A stretch of 64,000 nt of DNA from Athripsodes cinereus (Eukaryota; Arthropoda; Insecta; Trichoptera; Leptoceridae). A program made the translations under genes and the position numbers. The notes under the pieces were generated by a model, which saw nothing but the letters and a program-made list of their open reading frames with translations, was not told the DNA's origin and did not search any database. This document shows, piece after piece, positions 1 to 11,715 of the stretch. The number at the start of each line of letters is the position of its first letter. Positions within the stretch are counted from its first letter, which is position 1. The DNA is taken from the NCBI GenBank assembly GCA_947579605.1, contig OX388311.1, positions 27,282,951-27,346,950 on the forward strand, written 5' to 3'.

Positions 1-2107
1 GCAGTGAATTTTTGTTTTAAAATCAGTGGCAATAAATAAAATGAGTAATAAAACTATTCGCAGTGGAGCAAGAGAGATTATATACAATGTTTACGTGCAG
101 TGTTTGGCGGATTGCATGTCCAACATATCATTGTCTGATTTTAGCGATGTTTACAAACGAACATCGATTCTAACCTATTAGTATTACAACAAATTCATAT
201 TAAATTAAGTATATTCATTTGAATATGTTTAGGATGTCATTTTTACGGATAAATCCGCGATATTAATAACCTCTCAATAAAGTATAGGTTATGTTTATTT
301 AGATGACATTTACGAAAATCTATGGAGTTCAGCTATAATAATGTAAGCACCAATTGAGTTTTATTAGGGTCTGGTATACCCAATGTCCTTTATAGATTCT
401 TTGAGTAGTTTTTGCGTATATTTTCTCTTCATATCGTTTTACGTGCCGAATCTACCCAATTCAGTTTTAAATTCTTAAAGCTAATAAGCTTTACACAGCT
501 CTAGATATCGCTTTCATGCGATAAACTCGCCCAAAGCATGAAATTTTTTTTTCGTTTTTAAAATTTGTAATTGTTCTTTTGTCATGCAATAAAGATTTTA
601 ATTATTATTATAATCATAACACTTTTATTTTTAATTGTTTCCCAACATGGAAAAATGGCTTCGAGGGAAGTGATTCTCGTCAAACGAGAAAATCATCGCC
701 GAAACAGTGACCTATTTTACAGAATTCGACAAATCATCTCTTTAGGATGCCTTAAAAAAAGTTAGAATACCGCTGGACTAAATGTATCGAGCTAAAAGGA
801 GGCTATATTTAAAATTAAAAAAAAATGTGTTTTTTTGCCTACCCTCATAAGCATGAGAAACTTGTCCCAAAGATTTTTATATATTGCCGGGTTATTGAAT
901 TAATCTAATCCCTCTGGTAATGTCTCAATTTATTTTTGTTACACAGAAACTCTATAAAAATGTGATATTCTTTTTTTTTTTAATCAACAACAAAAAAATG
1001 GCGCTTACCTATGTTTACTGTAAAACCGTAGAGTGACCCTGACTTTCTGTTGAAGATTGCCATATGAACGACAGCAGCGCCCTCAATTATTTTCTACTCT
1101 TTTTAGCCACACTGTAGATATCCCAAATCTAATAAATATTTGCATCCCTTTGTAAAAATTTCTGTTCATATATTTTGTATAGGCACCTTTATCAGATAAG
1201 ATGAATGAACAATAATGTCCCCTACATGCCCTCTACACCAAAGTAAATAAAGTAATGGAGTCAATAAAGACATAAACATATCACTGACTTAAAAACAAAT
1301 GTATTCACCAGAATTAAAGATATCAACATCGCCAAGATAAACAATGAACACTAGCTTACAACAGTCTTATAATTTGTGATAAATTTTCAAACATTTAGCA
1401 ACATTTTTTGACTTCTGTAGATTGTTTTGAGAAACGTATTGCATTTCTTACAAACTATTAAATAAAACAAAATATTTTTAAATATGTATTTCTTTCTACC
1501 TTTCAAAAGTAAATTTGTCTTCACAATACCAGTGAGATAATGCCTTCTATTTTTTCATATGGGACATTCCCAACTACTGAAAATTATCAAAATCTAGTTT
1601 TTTTTACTTATGCATCTGTATTGTAACTGGGAAAATTTATTTGTAGTCAAACGTCAGTAGAGCCCTAATATTAATATGATTTTGACTGATTTCCATACTC
1701 ATATAGATTTCCTCCTCTATTTATGATAGGTACAAATTTCATAACATTTGACTACTTTGGAAAATGCAGATTTATAAAACTACAAGCAGATTTATAAATA
1801 ACATTTCTACATATTTAGTTTTAAAATTACAATTTTGGATTTGTGCACTCTTTTATGAAAAATAATGTTCTTTCCATTATACAAAGATAAAATTCTAAAT
1901 ACAAATATTTTTTTATATTAGAATTTATATTTGTACATACCTACTTTTGTTCAACCACAATAATGGCTCAAAAACTAATACAAGCAGAATATCAGATATT
2001 AGAATTTGAGTTGTTAACCTATAGACCTGGATGATTGATTTACACATTTACTTTACGATAGCATAAAATTGTACTTAACATAGCGGACAATATGCAGTTG
2101 AATTTAC
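1..2107. other. AT-rich intron or intergenic DNA beyond IF1 exon 2
   Basis: No supportable gene. The sequence is AT-rich with short open frames that have no recognisable family. Because the IF1 gene on the minus strand still lacks its C-terminal exon, this stretch is probably IF1 intron 2. I looked on the minus strand for an exon encoding the lysine/glutamate-rich IF1 coiled coil and did not find one. A short GATAAACTCGCCC motif near 515 resembles a repeat family seen elsewhere in the window but is too short to call. Confidence 0.5.
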
Positions 2108-5100
2108 CACTTTATAGAAGTATTCCCCTTCCCTGGCAGCTTCCATTTTTCCGAAAGTGCCTCCAGCTTCACGGATCGAGCCCCCACCACCACCTCCTTG
2201 TCCAGCTCCTGAACCGAGGTCTCCCAGCTGACCAGAGTAATATCTGGAAAAAAAATACAATTACCATAATATTCATGGGAAAAAGTACGAGACTGTCTTT
2301 TAATAATATATTCTGTCTTTGATAGCAAGCAAAGATAGATAGCAAAGACCACAAATTTACCAGAAATGTTATTTTATACATATATACAAAAAAAAAAACA
2401 AATTTAGATGTCTTATAATCAAGACAACACAAACTTTAGTACTGAATAAATAGTTCACAATTTTCAAAATGAATAAAAATTTATTTGTGATATCAAAAAA
2501 ACTTAGTTCGTATGAGACTGATTTTGTTTTTTTTTTTTTTTGAGTTTTTGACCCTTGAAACTGAAACAAATTTTGCCAGGAAATTTCAAGATATTTTAAA
2601 CTCTGCTCAAGCTCTACTACAATGAAATTAATTAATTTCATTAATTAATTAATTTCATTAATTAATTACTTTTAAAGTATGTATTAAACTGGAAAATTGT
2701 TTAATTTAAGTATACTATATTGTTTCAGGGAATGTATCCCCCTTTACACAATACTTGTCTTTTTAAGGGTGATTTAAATATATTTAGTGCAATGTTTAAT
2801 AAATTTATGTAACTACATATGTTTCTGTGAATATTTTTGACAAATAAATATTATTATTATTATTAGTGTTTTCTTAGCAAAACTACTCAAGTTAAATGGG
2901 TCACAAATGATTTGGACTAATAGGGTCACAAATGTTGAGGTGTTAAGAAGAGTTGGAATGGGCAGAGAACTCCCGTTTAGAGGGTTATTTTTCCCGGATT
3001 ATTTTCGTTCCCGGGAAACGGGAAATTTAAAAATGAATTTCCTGGGATTTCCGGGAAATAAAAAAAAATATTAAATTTGAGTTGGAAGTTGTTAGTTTTA
3101 CGGAAAAGTTAAATAAATGTTGTTTTTGCAATTTAAGAGTTTATTGATATGATACTTCCTCAGCACCTGTGACCAAATTCTCAGAAAAAGCCATAAAAAT
3201 AAAGTTTATCTATAGTGTCCGAATATTAAATTGAGGTAGTATTTGAACCTACGTTTATTTGTTTACATTATATGTATGACGACTGTTTCATAGAAAATAT
3301 TTTTTTTCTTTTCTCATATTGTTTTAACATTAATAAAGAATTAAAACCATACCATAGAAATAAAAAATGCAAATTGTTAAATTTATGGATTCCTTTCAAA
3401 CTTGTATACCTATGTGTCTGAATATCAAATTGAGTAATTGCACCATCAGGCCGAAAGAAATACATGTCAGCATTTTATGATTTTTCTACGTAAAATAAAT
3501 AATTAATTTATTTTTGTTAAGCGATAATTTTTATTTTTTATTTTATTCTTATCATTTTGGTTCATAAAATGATGAATGCTGATTTGATAAGTGCGTTATA
3601 CTAAGGCAGATTGATAAGTCAGGTAAAAATGGATGAAGCAGTGATACTAGCATAAAAGTTTATTTATTTATTTATTTTATTTTATTTTATTCATTCTTTA
3701 CTGTACATGTTTAACATAAAGTTTTTTTTTATTTTCTTTCACAAACAAACAGTTATAACATTAACAATAGTACACAGACAAATCAATTACAATTAATAAA
3801 CCAGCAAAGTTTGTAAAATTATTTGGTATAGTATAATGCAACATTAACATCTTGTAGTAAACACGAAAAAAAACAGACACTTCAAAAAAAGTTATGACAT
3901 GTTTGGGCAGGTACTTGCTTTGAAGGAACATACACGAAATTTCATACTGAAATTTGAATTTGGAATTGTTTTTTCAGTCGTTTTGACTGGACAAGTCGTT
4001 CTTTTGCTGTTAAAATGGAAAAAAGTAAATTTAGAGTGTTTAGAAAACTACTTTTTACGCAAAAAAACCATCACGGACACAAAGAAAAGTCTTGATAACT
4101 ATTATGGTGAATCTTCTCCATCACTTAAGATAATTTGTGGTTTACTGAATTTCGTTGTGGTAGAACGATCACGGAAGACGCTTCTCGATCAGGACGTCCA
4201 ATTGAGGTAACCACTCCAAAAATGCTCATGAAAATCCACGATATTGTATTGGGAGATTGATGAATGACGTTGAAAGGGGTAGCCAACACTTAAAATATCT
4301 CATATGAACGAGTTTTCATAACATTTCATGAAAATTTACGTATTAAAAAGTTTTCAGCAAAATGGCTGCCACGTTTGTTGAAAGTTGACCAAAAACGCGA
4401 ATGAATGACACTTTCCCAGGCTAATTTCGGCTGTTTCAACGAAATCCAGATGAGTTTTTACACCGTTTCATCACTGTAGATAAAACAAGGATTCATCTTT
4501 ACACACCAGAGATAAAATAATAACCAAGCAGCGGGTGGAAGCTTGCGGGAGTGCTCCAAAGTAGGTCAAGGTGGTTCCATCAGCAGGCTAAGCTATGGCT
4601 AAGGTTTTCTGGGATGCACAAGGTACAGTCTTAATTGATTTTCTCTTAAAGGGAAAAATAATTAATGGAGAGTATAACTCTACACTTTTGGTCCAGTTGA
4701 ATCAATGAACCAAAGCAAAACGGCATCATCTTGCCAAGAAGAAAATCCTGTTTCACCACGATAATGCTTGTGCTCATTCTTCCGTCATTGCAACCGCCAA
4801 GCTGGTGGAGTCATGCTACAAAATGCTTCCCCATCCACTATATTTTCCTGACCTGGTTATCAGTGATTCCTACCATTAACCAAACGCGAAAAAATGGCTT
4901 GGGGGACGAAGATTTGCAACTGATTTGGAGGTTATCTCCGAAACTATGGCGTATTTTTATGGCCTTGGAAAAGATAACAAAGAGTGGATCAAAAAACTTC
5001 AGCATCGTCTAACCAAGTGTATAGCTCTAAAAGAAGATGAAGTTGAAAAATAGATATCATCCATTCGAAAAAAGTAACTATTTGTTTCATTTTTGCCGAA

Positions 5101-6116
5101 CTTATCAATCCGCCCTCGTAATATGTTGATTATGAAATTGAATTTCTTATTACGACTATTAGAACGACACGTTACGGAAAAATTACGAGTCTACAGTTAA
5201 CTTAACAAAGATTTCGGTATCGGTATGGCAATCTGCATGACTAATAATTTGTGTTTTTTCCCGGGAAACGGGAAATAAAAATTAAAGGTATTTCCCGGGA
5301 ATAACCCTCTACTCCTGTTGAATGTCAAAGTATGTAAGATCTCATATCTGGATCATATAATTTGCGGAGAAATGTACATTTAGCGGTTGATTATGACAGG
5401 CAAAATAGAGGGACATAGGGGGGCTGGAAGAAGGCAGACATTATGGTTGCTCAATATACGAAATTGGAATGGAATGAGAGGTGTGGAGTTGTTCCAAACA
5501 GCGCAGGACCGAAAAGCCTATGCCAGAGTGAACGCAAGCATCTGGGGGACCTGACAGGGCACCTACAGAAGAAAAAGATAGAAGCTGAGCTTCAAAATAC
5601 CTCTAGCATGACTATTTAATAGAGTCAGGATGCACAAAATAAGGGTTTCAATTTATTTCCTCTGTACAAAACAATATTTCCAAACTTGAGTGCTAACTAT
5701 TTTCCTCTGACCCAATTTACTTAATTCGATATTTTCTTTAGTATCATGAGAAGACAATCAAGCATTGACAATAGATACTATCCGAAACATTTTAGAATAC
5801 CGATGTATAAAAAATGACAGCATTTACGCCTGCTGCAAATGTTACATAAGAGGAATATGATCATAGGCATGACATCGCTAATATAAATCTACTCAAATAT
5901 CTGTTTGGATAACTTCTGTATGTTAAGTTATCGAGAATTTGCCAGAATAACTGAAGGAATTGTTAGATCTAGTAGAAAATTTATCTGTAATATTGGTCTC
6001 AGGAAGTAGAAATTGAGTCGCAATAATCTGAAAAACATTTCCACAATATTTTGAACTTACCTTATATTGTTAACGGCAGGATAAATCCTTGATGGTAAAT
6101 TGCATAGTCTATTCAT
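2108..6116 (-). CDS. ATPIF1: mitochondrial ATP synthase inhibitor IF1 (partial, exons 1-2)
   Basis: IF1 binds the F1 sector of mitochondrial ATP synthase and blocks ATP hydrolysis when the matrix becomes acidic. Exon 1 is 6116-6061 (18 codons plus 2 bases). It encodes a start methionine followed by a basic segment with no acidic residue, typical of a matrix-targeting presequence, and ends at a GTAAGT donor. Exon 2 is 2243 down to 2108 or 2111. It follows a polypyrimidine/CAG acceptor and restores the frame (AG|A = Arg). It encodes [15 protein letters not shown], a run of six glycines, SIREAGG, then [15 protein letters not shown], the minimal inhibitory segment of the family. The exon ends at GTGGTA or GTAAAT. 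If unspliced it reads 11-12 more codons to a stop at 2075. The family's C-terminal coiled coil must lie left of the window. Glycine replaces the acidic residue usual before EYFYK. Confidence 0.85.
2630..2670. repeat. ATTAATTAATTTC simple tandem repeat
   Basis: Short AT-only tandem array of an approximately 16-bp unit inside IF1 intron 1. Confidence 0.7.
3656..3730 (-). mobile_element. retroelement tail inserted in the mariner
   Basis: A (TTTA)n tract followed by TTCATTCTTTACTGTACATG matches the 3' tail seen at 24.6, 26.5 and 48.9 kb, in minus orientation. It interrupts the mariner between its 5' terminal repeat and the transposase. The right boundary is unclear and may extend to about 3890. 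Confidence 0.5.
4015..5053 (+). pseudogene. mariner transposase, frameshifted
   Basis: An ATG at 4015 and a TAG at 5051-5053 bound about 346 codons, the normal mariner transposase length, but the frame is broken repeatedly. Recognisable pieces are [19 protein letters not shown] in the N-terminal helix-turn-helix region (about 4060-4120) and an HDNA motif near 4752 from the catalytic core. The protein cannot be functional. Confidence 0.82.
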
Positions 6117-6604
6117 TTTAAAGATCTCGTGAAATTACTGTGATTATCGCAAAAACAATATTGTTAACAATTACTCGCCACAATGTCACCGCACCGGGTG
6201 AGTTTCGTTCAAGTATGGGGTACGTTCTAGTCAGGTACGGTTTACATGAACATTCTGTTAGTGACAAAATAATACTTAATCCGCATTGGTCATTATGTAG
6301 CTATGTTCATAGGCCTAAAAATATACTGCACCATTCACGTAGTATTTCTATTTATGCATTTTGAATCACAGTTTATGATTTACATTATGTCTCGGTCGGA
6401 CGTATTCAATTTATTTATTTTTTTGTGTCAAAGCCCATAAAACCAATCAAACTGATCTCCAGTATTGTGCAAAACGCATAGTATGTGGAGATGTGTCAAA
6501 AATATCCTCAATAGTGTATGTGACAGAGCACAACGAACACTCCAACAAGTGTGGCATGGTCTTCAATAGCAACTTATTTATGTACATGCGTTCTATCCAA
6601 AAAC

Positions 6605-6840
6605 TTCTCTCACATCCATTCTCCTAATATCCTCGCATCCCTCATAGTATTATGTAATATTTCATCGACTATTCTTCTCAACGATCGCGTTTCCACAGCA
6701 TGTATTCCACTTTTGCCTTTCTTGAACCATGTCCAGGTTACGCTTACATAAATTAGTGTTGATATCAGAATGGCATTGTGCATCAATACTTTTGCCATAT
6801 TCGACACATTATAATTGGTAGTAATGGGTCAGAATGCCCC
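6605..6840 (-). mobile_element. LINE reverse-transcriptase C-terminal fragment
   Basis: The minus-strand translation carries MAKVLMHNAILISTLIYVS, TWTWFKKGKS and VETRSLRRIVDEILHNTMR, resembling the post-RT 'ILLYGSETW...RSLRRI' segment of endonuclease-reverse transcriptases. Only about 65 codons are open. A dead 5'- and 3'-truncated copy. Confidence 0.6.
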
Positions 6841-7014
6841 GTTCACTCGACCATCAGCAACTTTTCTTCTTTCGATATCCTTGTCACATCTTCCATCCCA
6901 AACAATCAAACTTCTTAAATATACATACTAGTCCACTTACTCCAAACATTCATCATCCACTTTATTTAACAACTCGTTGCTTCGTTCACTATTTCAAATA
7001 TGTACTAAAACTTT

Positions 7015-7145
7015 CGCAGACGAGAGCTTCAGCACCACGGAGCCAACTGACTGGAATAGATTATTTTTGGATCTTAGAAGGAACCAGTCTATTGCCACAG
7101 TAAGGAGCAACTTGTAAACATTTCTATTTAAGAAAAATTGCGACG
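7015..7145 (+). mobile_element. non-LTR retrotransposon C-terminal fragment
   Basis: Frames read RASAPRS then WNRLFLDLRRNQSIATVRSNL, a pattern like the C-terminal tail of jockey/CR1-related LINE proteins, broken by a frameshift and a stop. Too short for clade assignment. Confidence 0.4.
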
Positions 7146-7327
7146 CCCTTGAGATGGTCACGGATCATTTTACAGCGTCATATATAAATCATCCATATTA
7201 TTTTCATTATTATGTATATCGTTTTCACTACAATAATTTTAAAAACACTTTAAAAAATCACGAAACGTCATAATAGTGACGAAAATAACTTGGTTACATT
7301 AGTGGATTTATGCAAAGATTGGTTGCA

Positions 7328-7538
7328 TTAGTGGAAAATAAACCACTTAAAACGGAAAAAAAGTCGAGTATCAAATTTTATATACTATTCATATAGCTTC
7401 ATGGAAATATTTGTATGAGCCAAATATGCGCCATTAGTGGAAAATAAACCACTTAAAATGGAAAAAGTCGAGTATAAATTTTTTTCTACTATTCATATAG
7501 TTTCATGGAAATATTTGTATGAGTTTATGAGCAATATT
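7328..7538. repeat. tandem duplication, unit about 105 bp, two copies
   Basis: The segment starting TTAGTGGAAAATAAACCACT (7329) recurs at 7434 and continues through a shared CTATTCATATAG and ATGGAAATATTTGTATGAG. Copies differ by small indels. Confidence 0.85.
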
Positions 7539-8562
7539 TGTGGATATTATTTTGTATATTTGTATTTGTGTTAAATGTATTTTCATTTTCCTATGTGTTT
7601 AAAAAACTGTTTCCTCTCATACCAGTGGCACAACTACTGACTGAGGAAATTATAAAAAATATCATTGCACTATAATATTGCAATATTTGTCCACTATATA
7701 ATATTGTTGTATTTTTGTTTTATTATTGAATAAATAAAAAAATATATTATTGTACCGCATAAATATAAAAAAAATCTTTTGATCTTTTGAATGTAATGTA
7801 TAGTAGAAAGTCATATATAAGCAGAAAGTACACATCCGATGAAGAGAAAAAATAATTTTCACCTCTTATTATATTAAAAATTTCATTCACTACGGTTTTG
7901 CCTCATCATATTGGGGTTCAAATGTTGAACGCTACCCAAATAAGTTTGTTTTTCAGTATTATAATAATGCAAGTGAATGATATAAAGGGCGAATATTTGA
8001 TACGAAAATAGCTTTAATGCGTAAAATGTTAAAAGGTCACTATTCTGTGCGCAATGTCAAGTAGTACGCATCTTATTTACTTGTTTTTACTATGACTGCA
8101 AGCACGTATAAACTGACGACTTCAAATTAGTAAAATATTTAATTTGATTAGGGTAATTATTGCATAGATCAAACATTTTACAAGAAACCAAAATATTATT
8201 TAGTTTTTTTGATATTTTTCAGTTTATTTTGTAAAAGTAAAATGTGTTCAAATAAACAGATGTTATCTTGACACACAAAATTTGACATTTTGACGTGTTG
8301 TGATAACACAAAATGTTATCAATATATTTACATAGATGGCAATGCACATTATTTTTGTAGGTGAAATTATCCTTTCGATGAATTGCAAGTAGGTAGGTAC
8401 CTACGTGAATTAATTATCCTGTGGGTAAATACTGACCTATCGTCAAATTTTCATCAGTGATTTGTACGTCGGTGAATTGTCTAAAACCCCATTATTTAGC
8501 AGTATTTTATTAAAAAAAAACCGTTAATCTGCTCATAAACCTATTTATGAGAATCTAGTTAT

Positions 8563-8670
8563 CTCTCTCTCTCTCTCTCTTCCTAGCCTACTCCCGTCCA
8601 CTCCTGGACGAAGGCCTCCTCCATCGCCTTCCACGCCGCTCTATCTTGGGCTCTCTGCATCCAGTTATCT
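8563..8670. mobile_element. (TC)n plus LINE/SINE-like fragment
   Basis: A (TC)n run is followed by a GC-richer block with CTCCTGGACGAAGGCCTCC and TCTTGGGCTCTCTGCATCCA. The composition jumps against its AT-rich surroundings, as expected of an interspersed repeat. The class is uncertain. Confidence 0.45.
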
Positions 8671-9370
8671 ACTGCGATTAAAATACTGGATAGAAAATAA
8701 ATGTTTTTTTTTGCATGTATTGCACAATTTTCTGCGACTGAATAACCAACCAGTAGTTATAACCAATAAAAAATACAGTCTCAGATTGCAGTACCATCCA
8801 TGGATAAACTCAATGGGGGCCAAACTGGAGCAGTTGTAGGTACTCCCTATAGTATTTCGAAAATATTGGGAAATACCTACACAAAAAATTGTAGTAATTT
8901 ATGTAGCTGCCCCCCCCCCATGAGATGATTGCGAGATATGGTTCATGATAAAAAAAAGTTGTGCAAGACCATGGGAGTTCGTTATTTTATTTTAAAACCA
9001 AAATGAGAATTTGAGGAACGGAGGGGGCTTAGAAATTTTGAAATACAATAAGGAACCGAATAACATAAACCCGTATAGCAAATAGTGAAAAGTGAGACAT
9101 ATTGTTTCTCATATTATATTTTAATTGATCTCTTAACTAATTGAATAAGAGAATTGTGACTTATTCGGTACTGAATTTACTCTTATTATTGATAGTGATT
9201 CATTTAACTTTGATGATTTATGTAAGACTTTTCACGTAAATTTAGGATTTTCACTGGTCCACCATTTGATTTTGCAATTTGATGTCATGTTCTATAATTG
9301 ACTGTCTGATCCTGTGTATATTGTAAAAATAAAACAAAAATAAAATATAATTTGAGTACATGATTAGTAC

Positions 9371-9960
9371 TTTTTTTTTTTGTTGGGAGGGGAAATCCTC
9401 ATGGACACCCTCTTGGGTAGTGCCGGACTCATACCGGCTAAAACCCCTCCCGACTTCTAGACTGCACGATTCCCGCCAACTGGCCTTATCACACAGCCTT
9501 TTGGTCTTTCAGCTTCTTTGCTCCATTCTTTCATAAATCTCCTTTTCTTTCATTATGCTTGTCATGTAACCTGTGATCTCATCCCACATTTCTTTTCCCT
9601 CCAGCATCTTTTGAACTATGTTCTCCGGGTTCATGACTCCCACTCTTTCTTCCAAGTTTTTTCTTTGTGTAGTCCACTTTGGGCACCCAAACATAGTGTG
9701 CTCTGCGCTGTCTATTTCCTCGCAGTATAAGCAGTTCGGCCTGTCTCGCTTGCCTATCCTGGCTACGTATTCCATAAATACCCCATGTCCGGTAAGGCAT
9801 TGAGTGACATAGTAGGTAAGGTGTCCGTGTTTCCTAAGAGTCCAAGATTCGACACTTTTTATTAATCTATTTGTCCACCGGCCTTTATGACTTTCGTCCC
9901 ATTCTTTCTGCCAGCTTTCCAGGGTCAATTTCCTTAGCTGCTTTCTTAGTTCGGAATGAT
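9371..9960 (-). mobile_element. 5'-truncated R1-like LINE with 14-bp target duplication
   Basis: TACATGATTAGTAC occurs exactly at 9357-9370 and 9961-9974. Inside the left copy is a poly-T tract (the minus-strand A tail), and the right side ends inside coding sequence, so this is a target-primed, 5'-truncated insertion. The coding end is listed separately. Confidence 0.85.
9509..9960 (-). pseudogene. R1-clade ORF2 C-terminus (truncated copy)
   Basis: The frame is open for about 150 codons from the truncation point to a stop at 9509-9511. It contains GRWTNRLIKSVESW, GHLTYYVTQCLTGHG and a zinc knuckle CLYCEEIDSAEHTMFGC (C-x2-C-x7-H-x4-C), the arrangement downstream of reverse transcriptase in R1/jockey-type LINEs. 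It is uninterrupted but lacks the endonuclease and RT, so it cannot move by itself. Confidence 0.8.
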
Positions 9961-10029
9961 TACATGATTAGTACTGTGATGACATTATAAAACAAATGTT
10001 TTTTTCTACTATTTATATTATGTTTTATC

Positions 10030-10110
10030 ATGGAGAGAGACGTCTTTCGCCTTATATGAACATTGCTACTACCTAAATACCGACACAGTGAATAGATTAG
10101 TACCATAATG
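10030..10110 (+). repeat. copy of GACGTCTTTCG / ACCGACACA repeat family
   Basis: Shares GACGTCTTTCGCCTTATA and CTACCTAAATACCGACACAG with copies at 27.3, 52.2 and 60.1 kb. It follows the R1-like insertion directly. Boundaries are uncertain. Confidence 0.4.
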
Positions 10111-11584
10111 AACAAGTATCTACAGAGTAAGTGCATATCAACATTTAAATGTACCGACATGATATGAGAATTATTATTATCTTCTCTTCATACCCATATA
10201 CCTACTACTCTAACATTTGACATCTTGTAAATGTTACATAAGTTTTAATATTAACATGGAACAAACTTATCTGAGAATAGCGTTTGATAAACTATCACGT
10301 TTGTATTTCGTTTGTTTATAAATTAGGTATGTTGTTAAGGATTAACAAACTTTAAATAATGTATAGGTACCTACCTAACGTGAGTTTCATATTTTATAAT
10401 CTCTAATATCCCAATACACACGTCATGTACCCGGTATGCACTTAATCGGTCCAAGAACTCCAGACCAAAACTTCTTCTTTGTAAGTCAACATATTATTTG
10501 ACATCAACGGAAGGGAAAGGAGTGAGGGAGCGGATATACTAGGGCATTGCCCCCCCCTTCCCCTAGTATCTCTAAAACAGGAGGTAGGTTAAGTAGACAA
10601 AAATAATAATGAAGGATGGTAAAAGTATAGAAAATTAGCATCGACTTGTGAAGCTGCTTTCCTTAGAACTCAGACTGAAAATAATAGCCAAAATTTTCTT
10701 GATTTTGCCTCCTCTCCTATATACCTAGTGAACATCTTGGGTACAAACACCTACGCTATCCTTCTTACCACGTCACGTTTGCCTCCTATTTCGTCCTTTA
10801 CGGGAGACATGGACAGACTTTACTTGTTTTATGGAGTAATTATTAAAAAGAAAATGAAATTATTCCTCGGAAGTTTTGGTTGATATAGATTAGGTGTGAA
10901 TATAGGAATGAAACGCACCTCTTCCACTCAAAATCAATTTATAGTAACGACTTTTATCCAGTAGGTATATATTAAATAAATTTGATCAATTTCTAACTTA
11001 GGTTATACAGAAGTTCTTACGGTACAGCACCGCTCACGAAACGGATAGAAAAAAATTAGCAATGTTTTCTTTATAAATTAAAACAGTCGAAGCGAACTGT
11101 TAGGTTCAAACAAAGAATTCATAAATTCCATACCGAACTTTTAAACGTCGTTTATTACATTAGGTTTCAAAAATAGTGTTTTTATCAATGACATTAATAC
11201 TTTGTTTCTATTAGGTCATTGGTTTTTGTCCTTCTTTTATATTCTCTTCAATGAGTCGGGTATTCCATAATAAAACTATTTATGTATTTACCTATTGATT
11301 ATTAATTCTCAGACGCACCTCTTATACTGTCAGGCGTCATTTATTATGAAAGCTTGTAATTTGATATTATTCCAACCCAACATACATATACTATTATATA
11401 CCCATACTATACGGTTTCTAGTGTTTCTGTCTACGTACCAAAAAACCAGAACGGTCCTTTCGCAAAATAAAACTGTGCAATGGTGTAAGGCGCTGAGAAT
11501 TTAGATGAATTTCTGAAGTTCATGGTGAAATAAAATATCGTAACATGTGATAATAATATTATACGCGTAAATTTGGACTCTGTC

Positions 11585-11715
11585 AGCGCGGATGCATCCA
11601 CACTGTAAATCACAAATTGGAAGACAAAACCAAAGGACAGACGAGAGTGTAAGAGACTACTGGATTCAGCCAAGGCCCACCCAGGGCTGTCAAGCTCATG
11701 ATGATGAATTTTGGA
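11585..11715 (+). mobile_element. retroelement 3' tail ending in ATGATGATG
   Basis: A GC-richer island with GACTACTGGATTCAGCCAAG and GGCCCACCCAGGGCTGTC is followed by CTCATGATGATGA. This looks like the 3' end of a LINE whose tail is a trinucleotide repeat rather than poly-A. Confidence 0.45.

Larger units (their letters stand above)
3601..5118 (+). mobile_element. mariner transposon (decayed) with TA target duplication
   Basis: The inverted terminal repeats are CTAAGGCAGATTGATAAGT at 3601 and, on the opposite strand, CGAGGGCGGATTGATAAGT ending at 5118, flanked by TA at 3599-3600 and 5119-5120. The span is 1518 bp. Subtracting a retroelement-tail insertion near 3658-3890 leaves about 1.3 kb, the usual mariner size. 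Confidence 0.85.
2978..5311. mobile_element. hAT-like element with 8-bp target duplication, in IF1 intron 1
   Basis: Terminal inverted repeats begin TAGAGGGTTATT at 2978 and end AATAACCCTCTA at 5311; both ends continue into CCCGGGAAA-rich sequence. The flanks CTCCCGTT (2970-2977) and CTCCTGTT (5312-5319) agree at 7 of 8 positions, the target-duplication length of hAT elements. No hAT transposase is recognisable between the ends. Most of the interior is a later mariner insertion. Confidence 0.72.
2907..5585 (+). mobile_element. LINE 3' fragment (endonuclease/RT type) split by the hAT-like element
   Basis: The left part, 2907-2977, translates as a retrotransposon C-terminus containing [11 protein letters not shown]. 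The right part, 5312-5539, continues in the same frame after one target duplication, with [13 protein letters not shown] and [10 protein letters not shown], then a stop. The two halves form one copy interrupted by the 2.3 kb element. An in-frame stop near 5384 shows it is dead. A related tail lies at 52621-52825. Confidence 0.65.

Noticed and set aside
2075..2107. IF1 ending at 2075 as the normal C-terminus
   Set aside because: The added residues ([11 protein letters not shown]) do not resemble the family's coiled coil, and GT donors lie just before; kept only as a possible truncated isoform.
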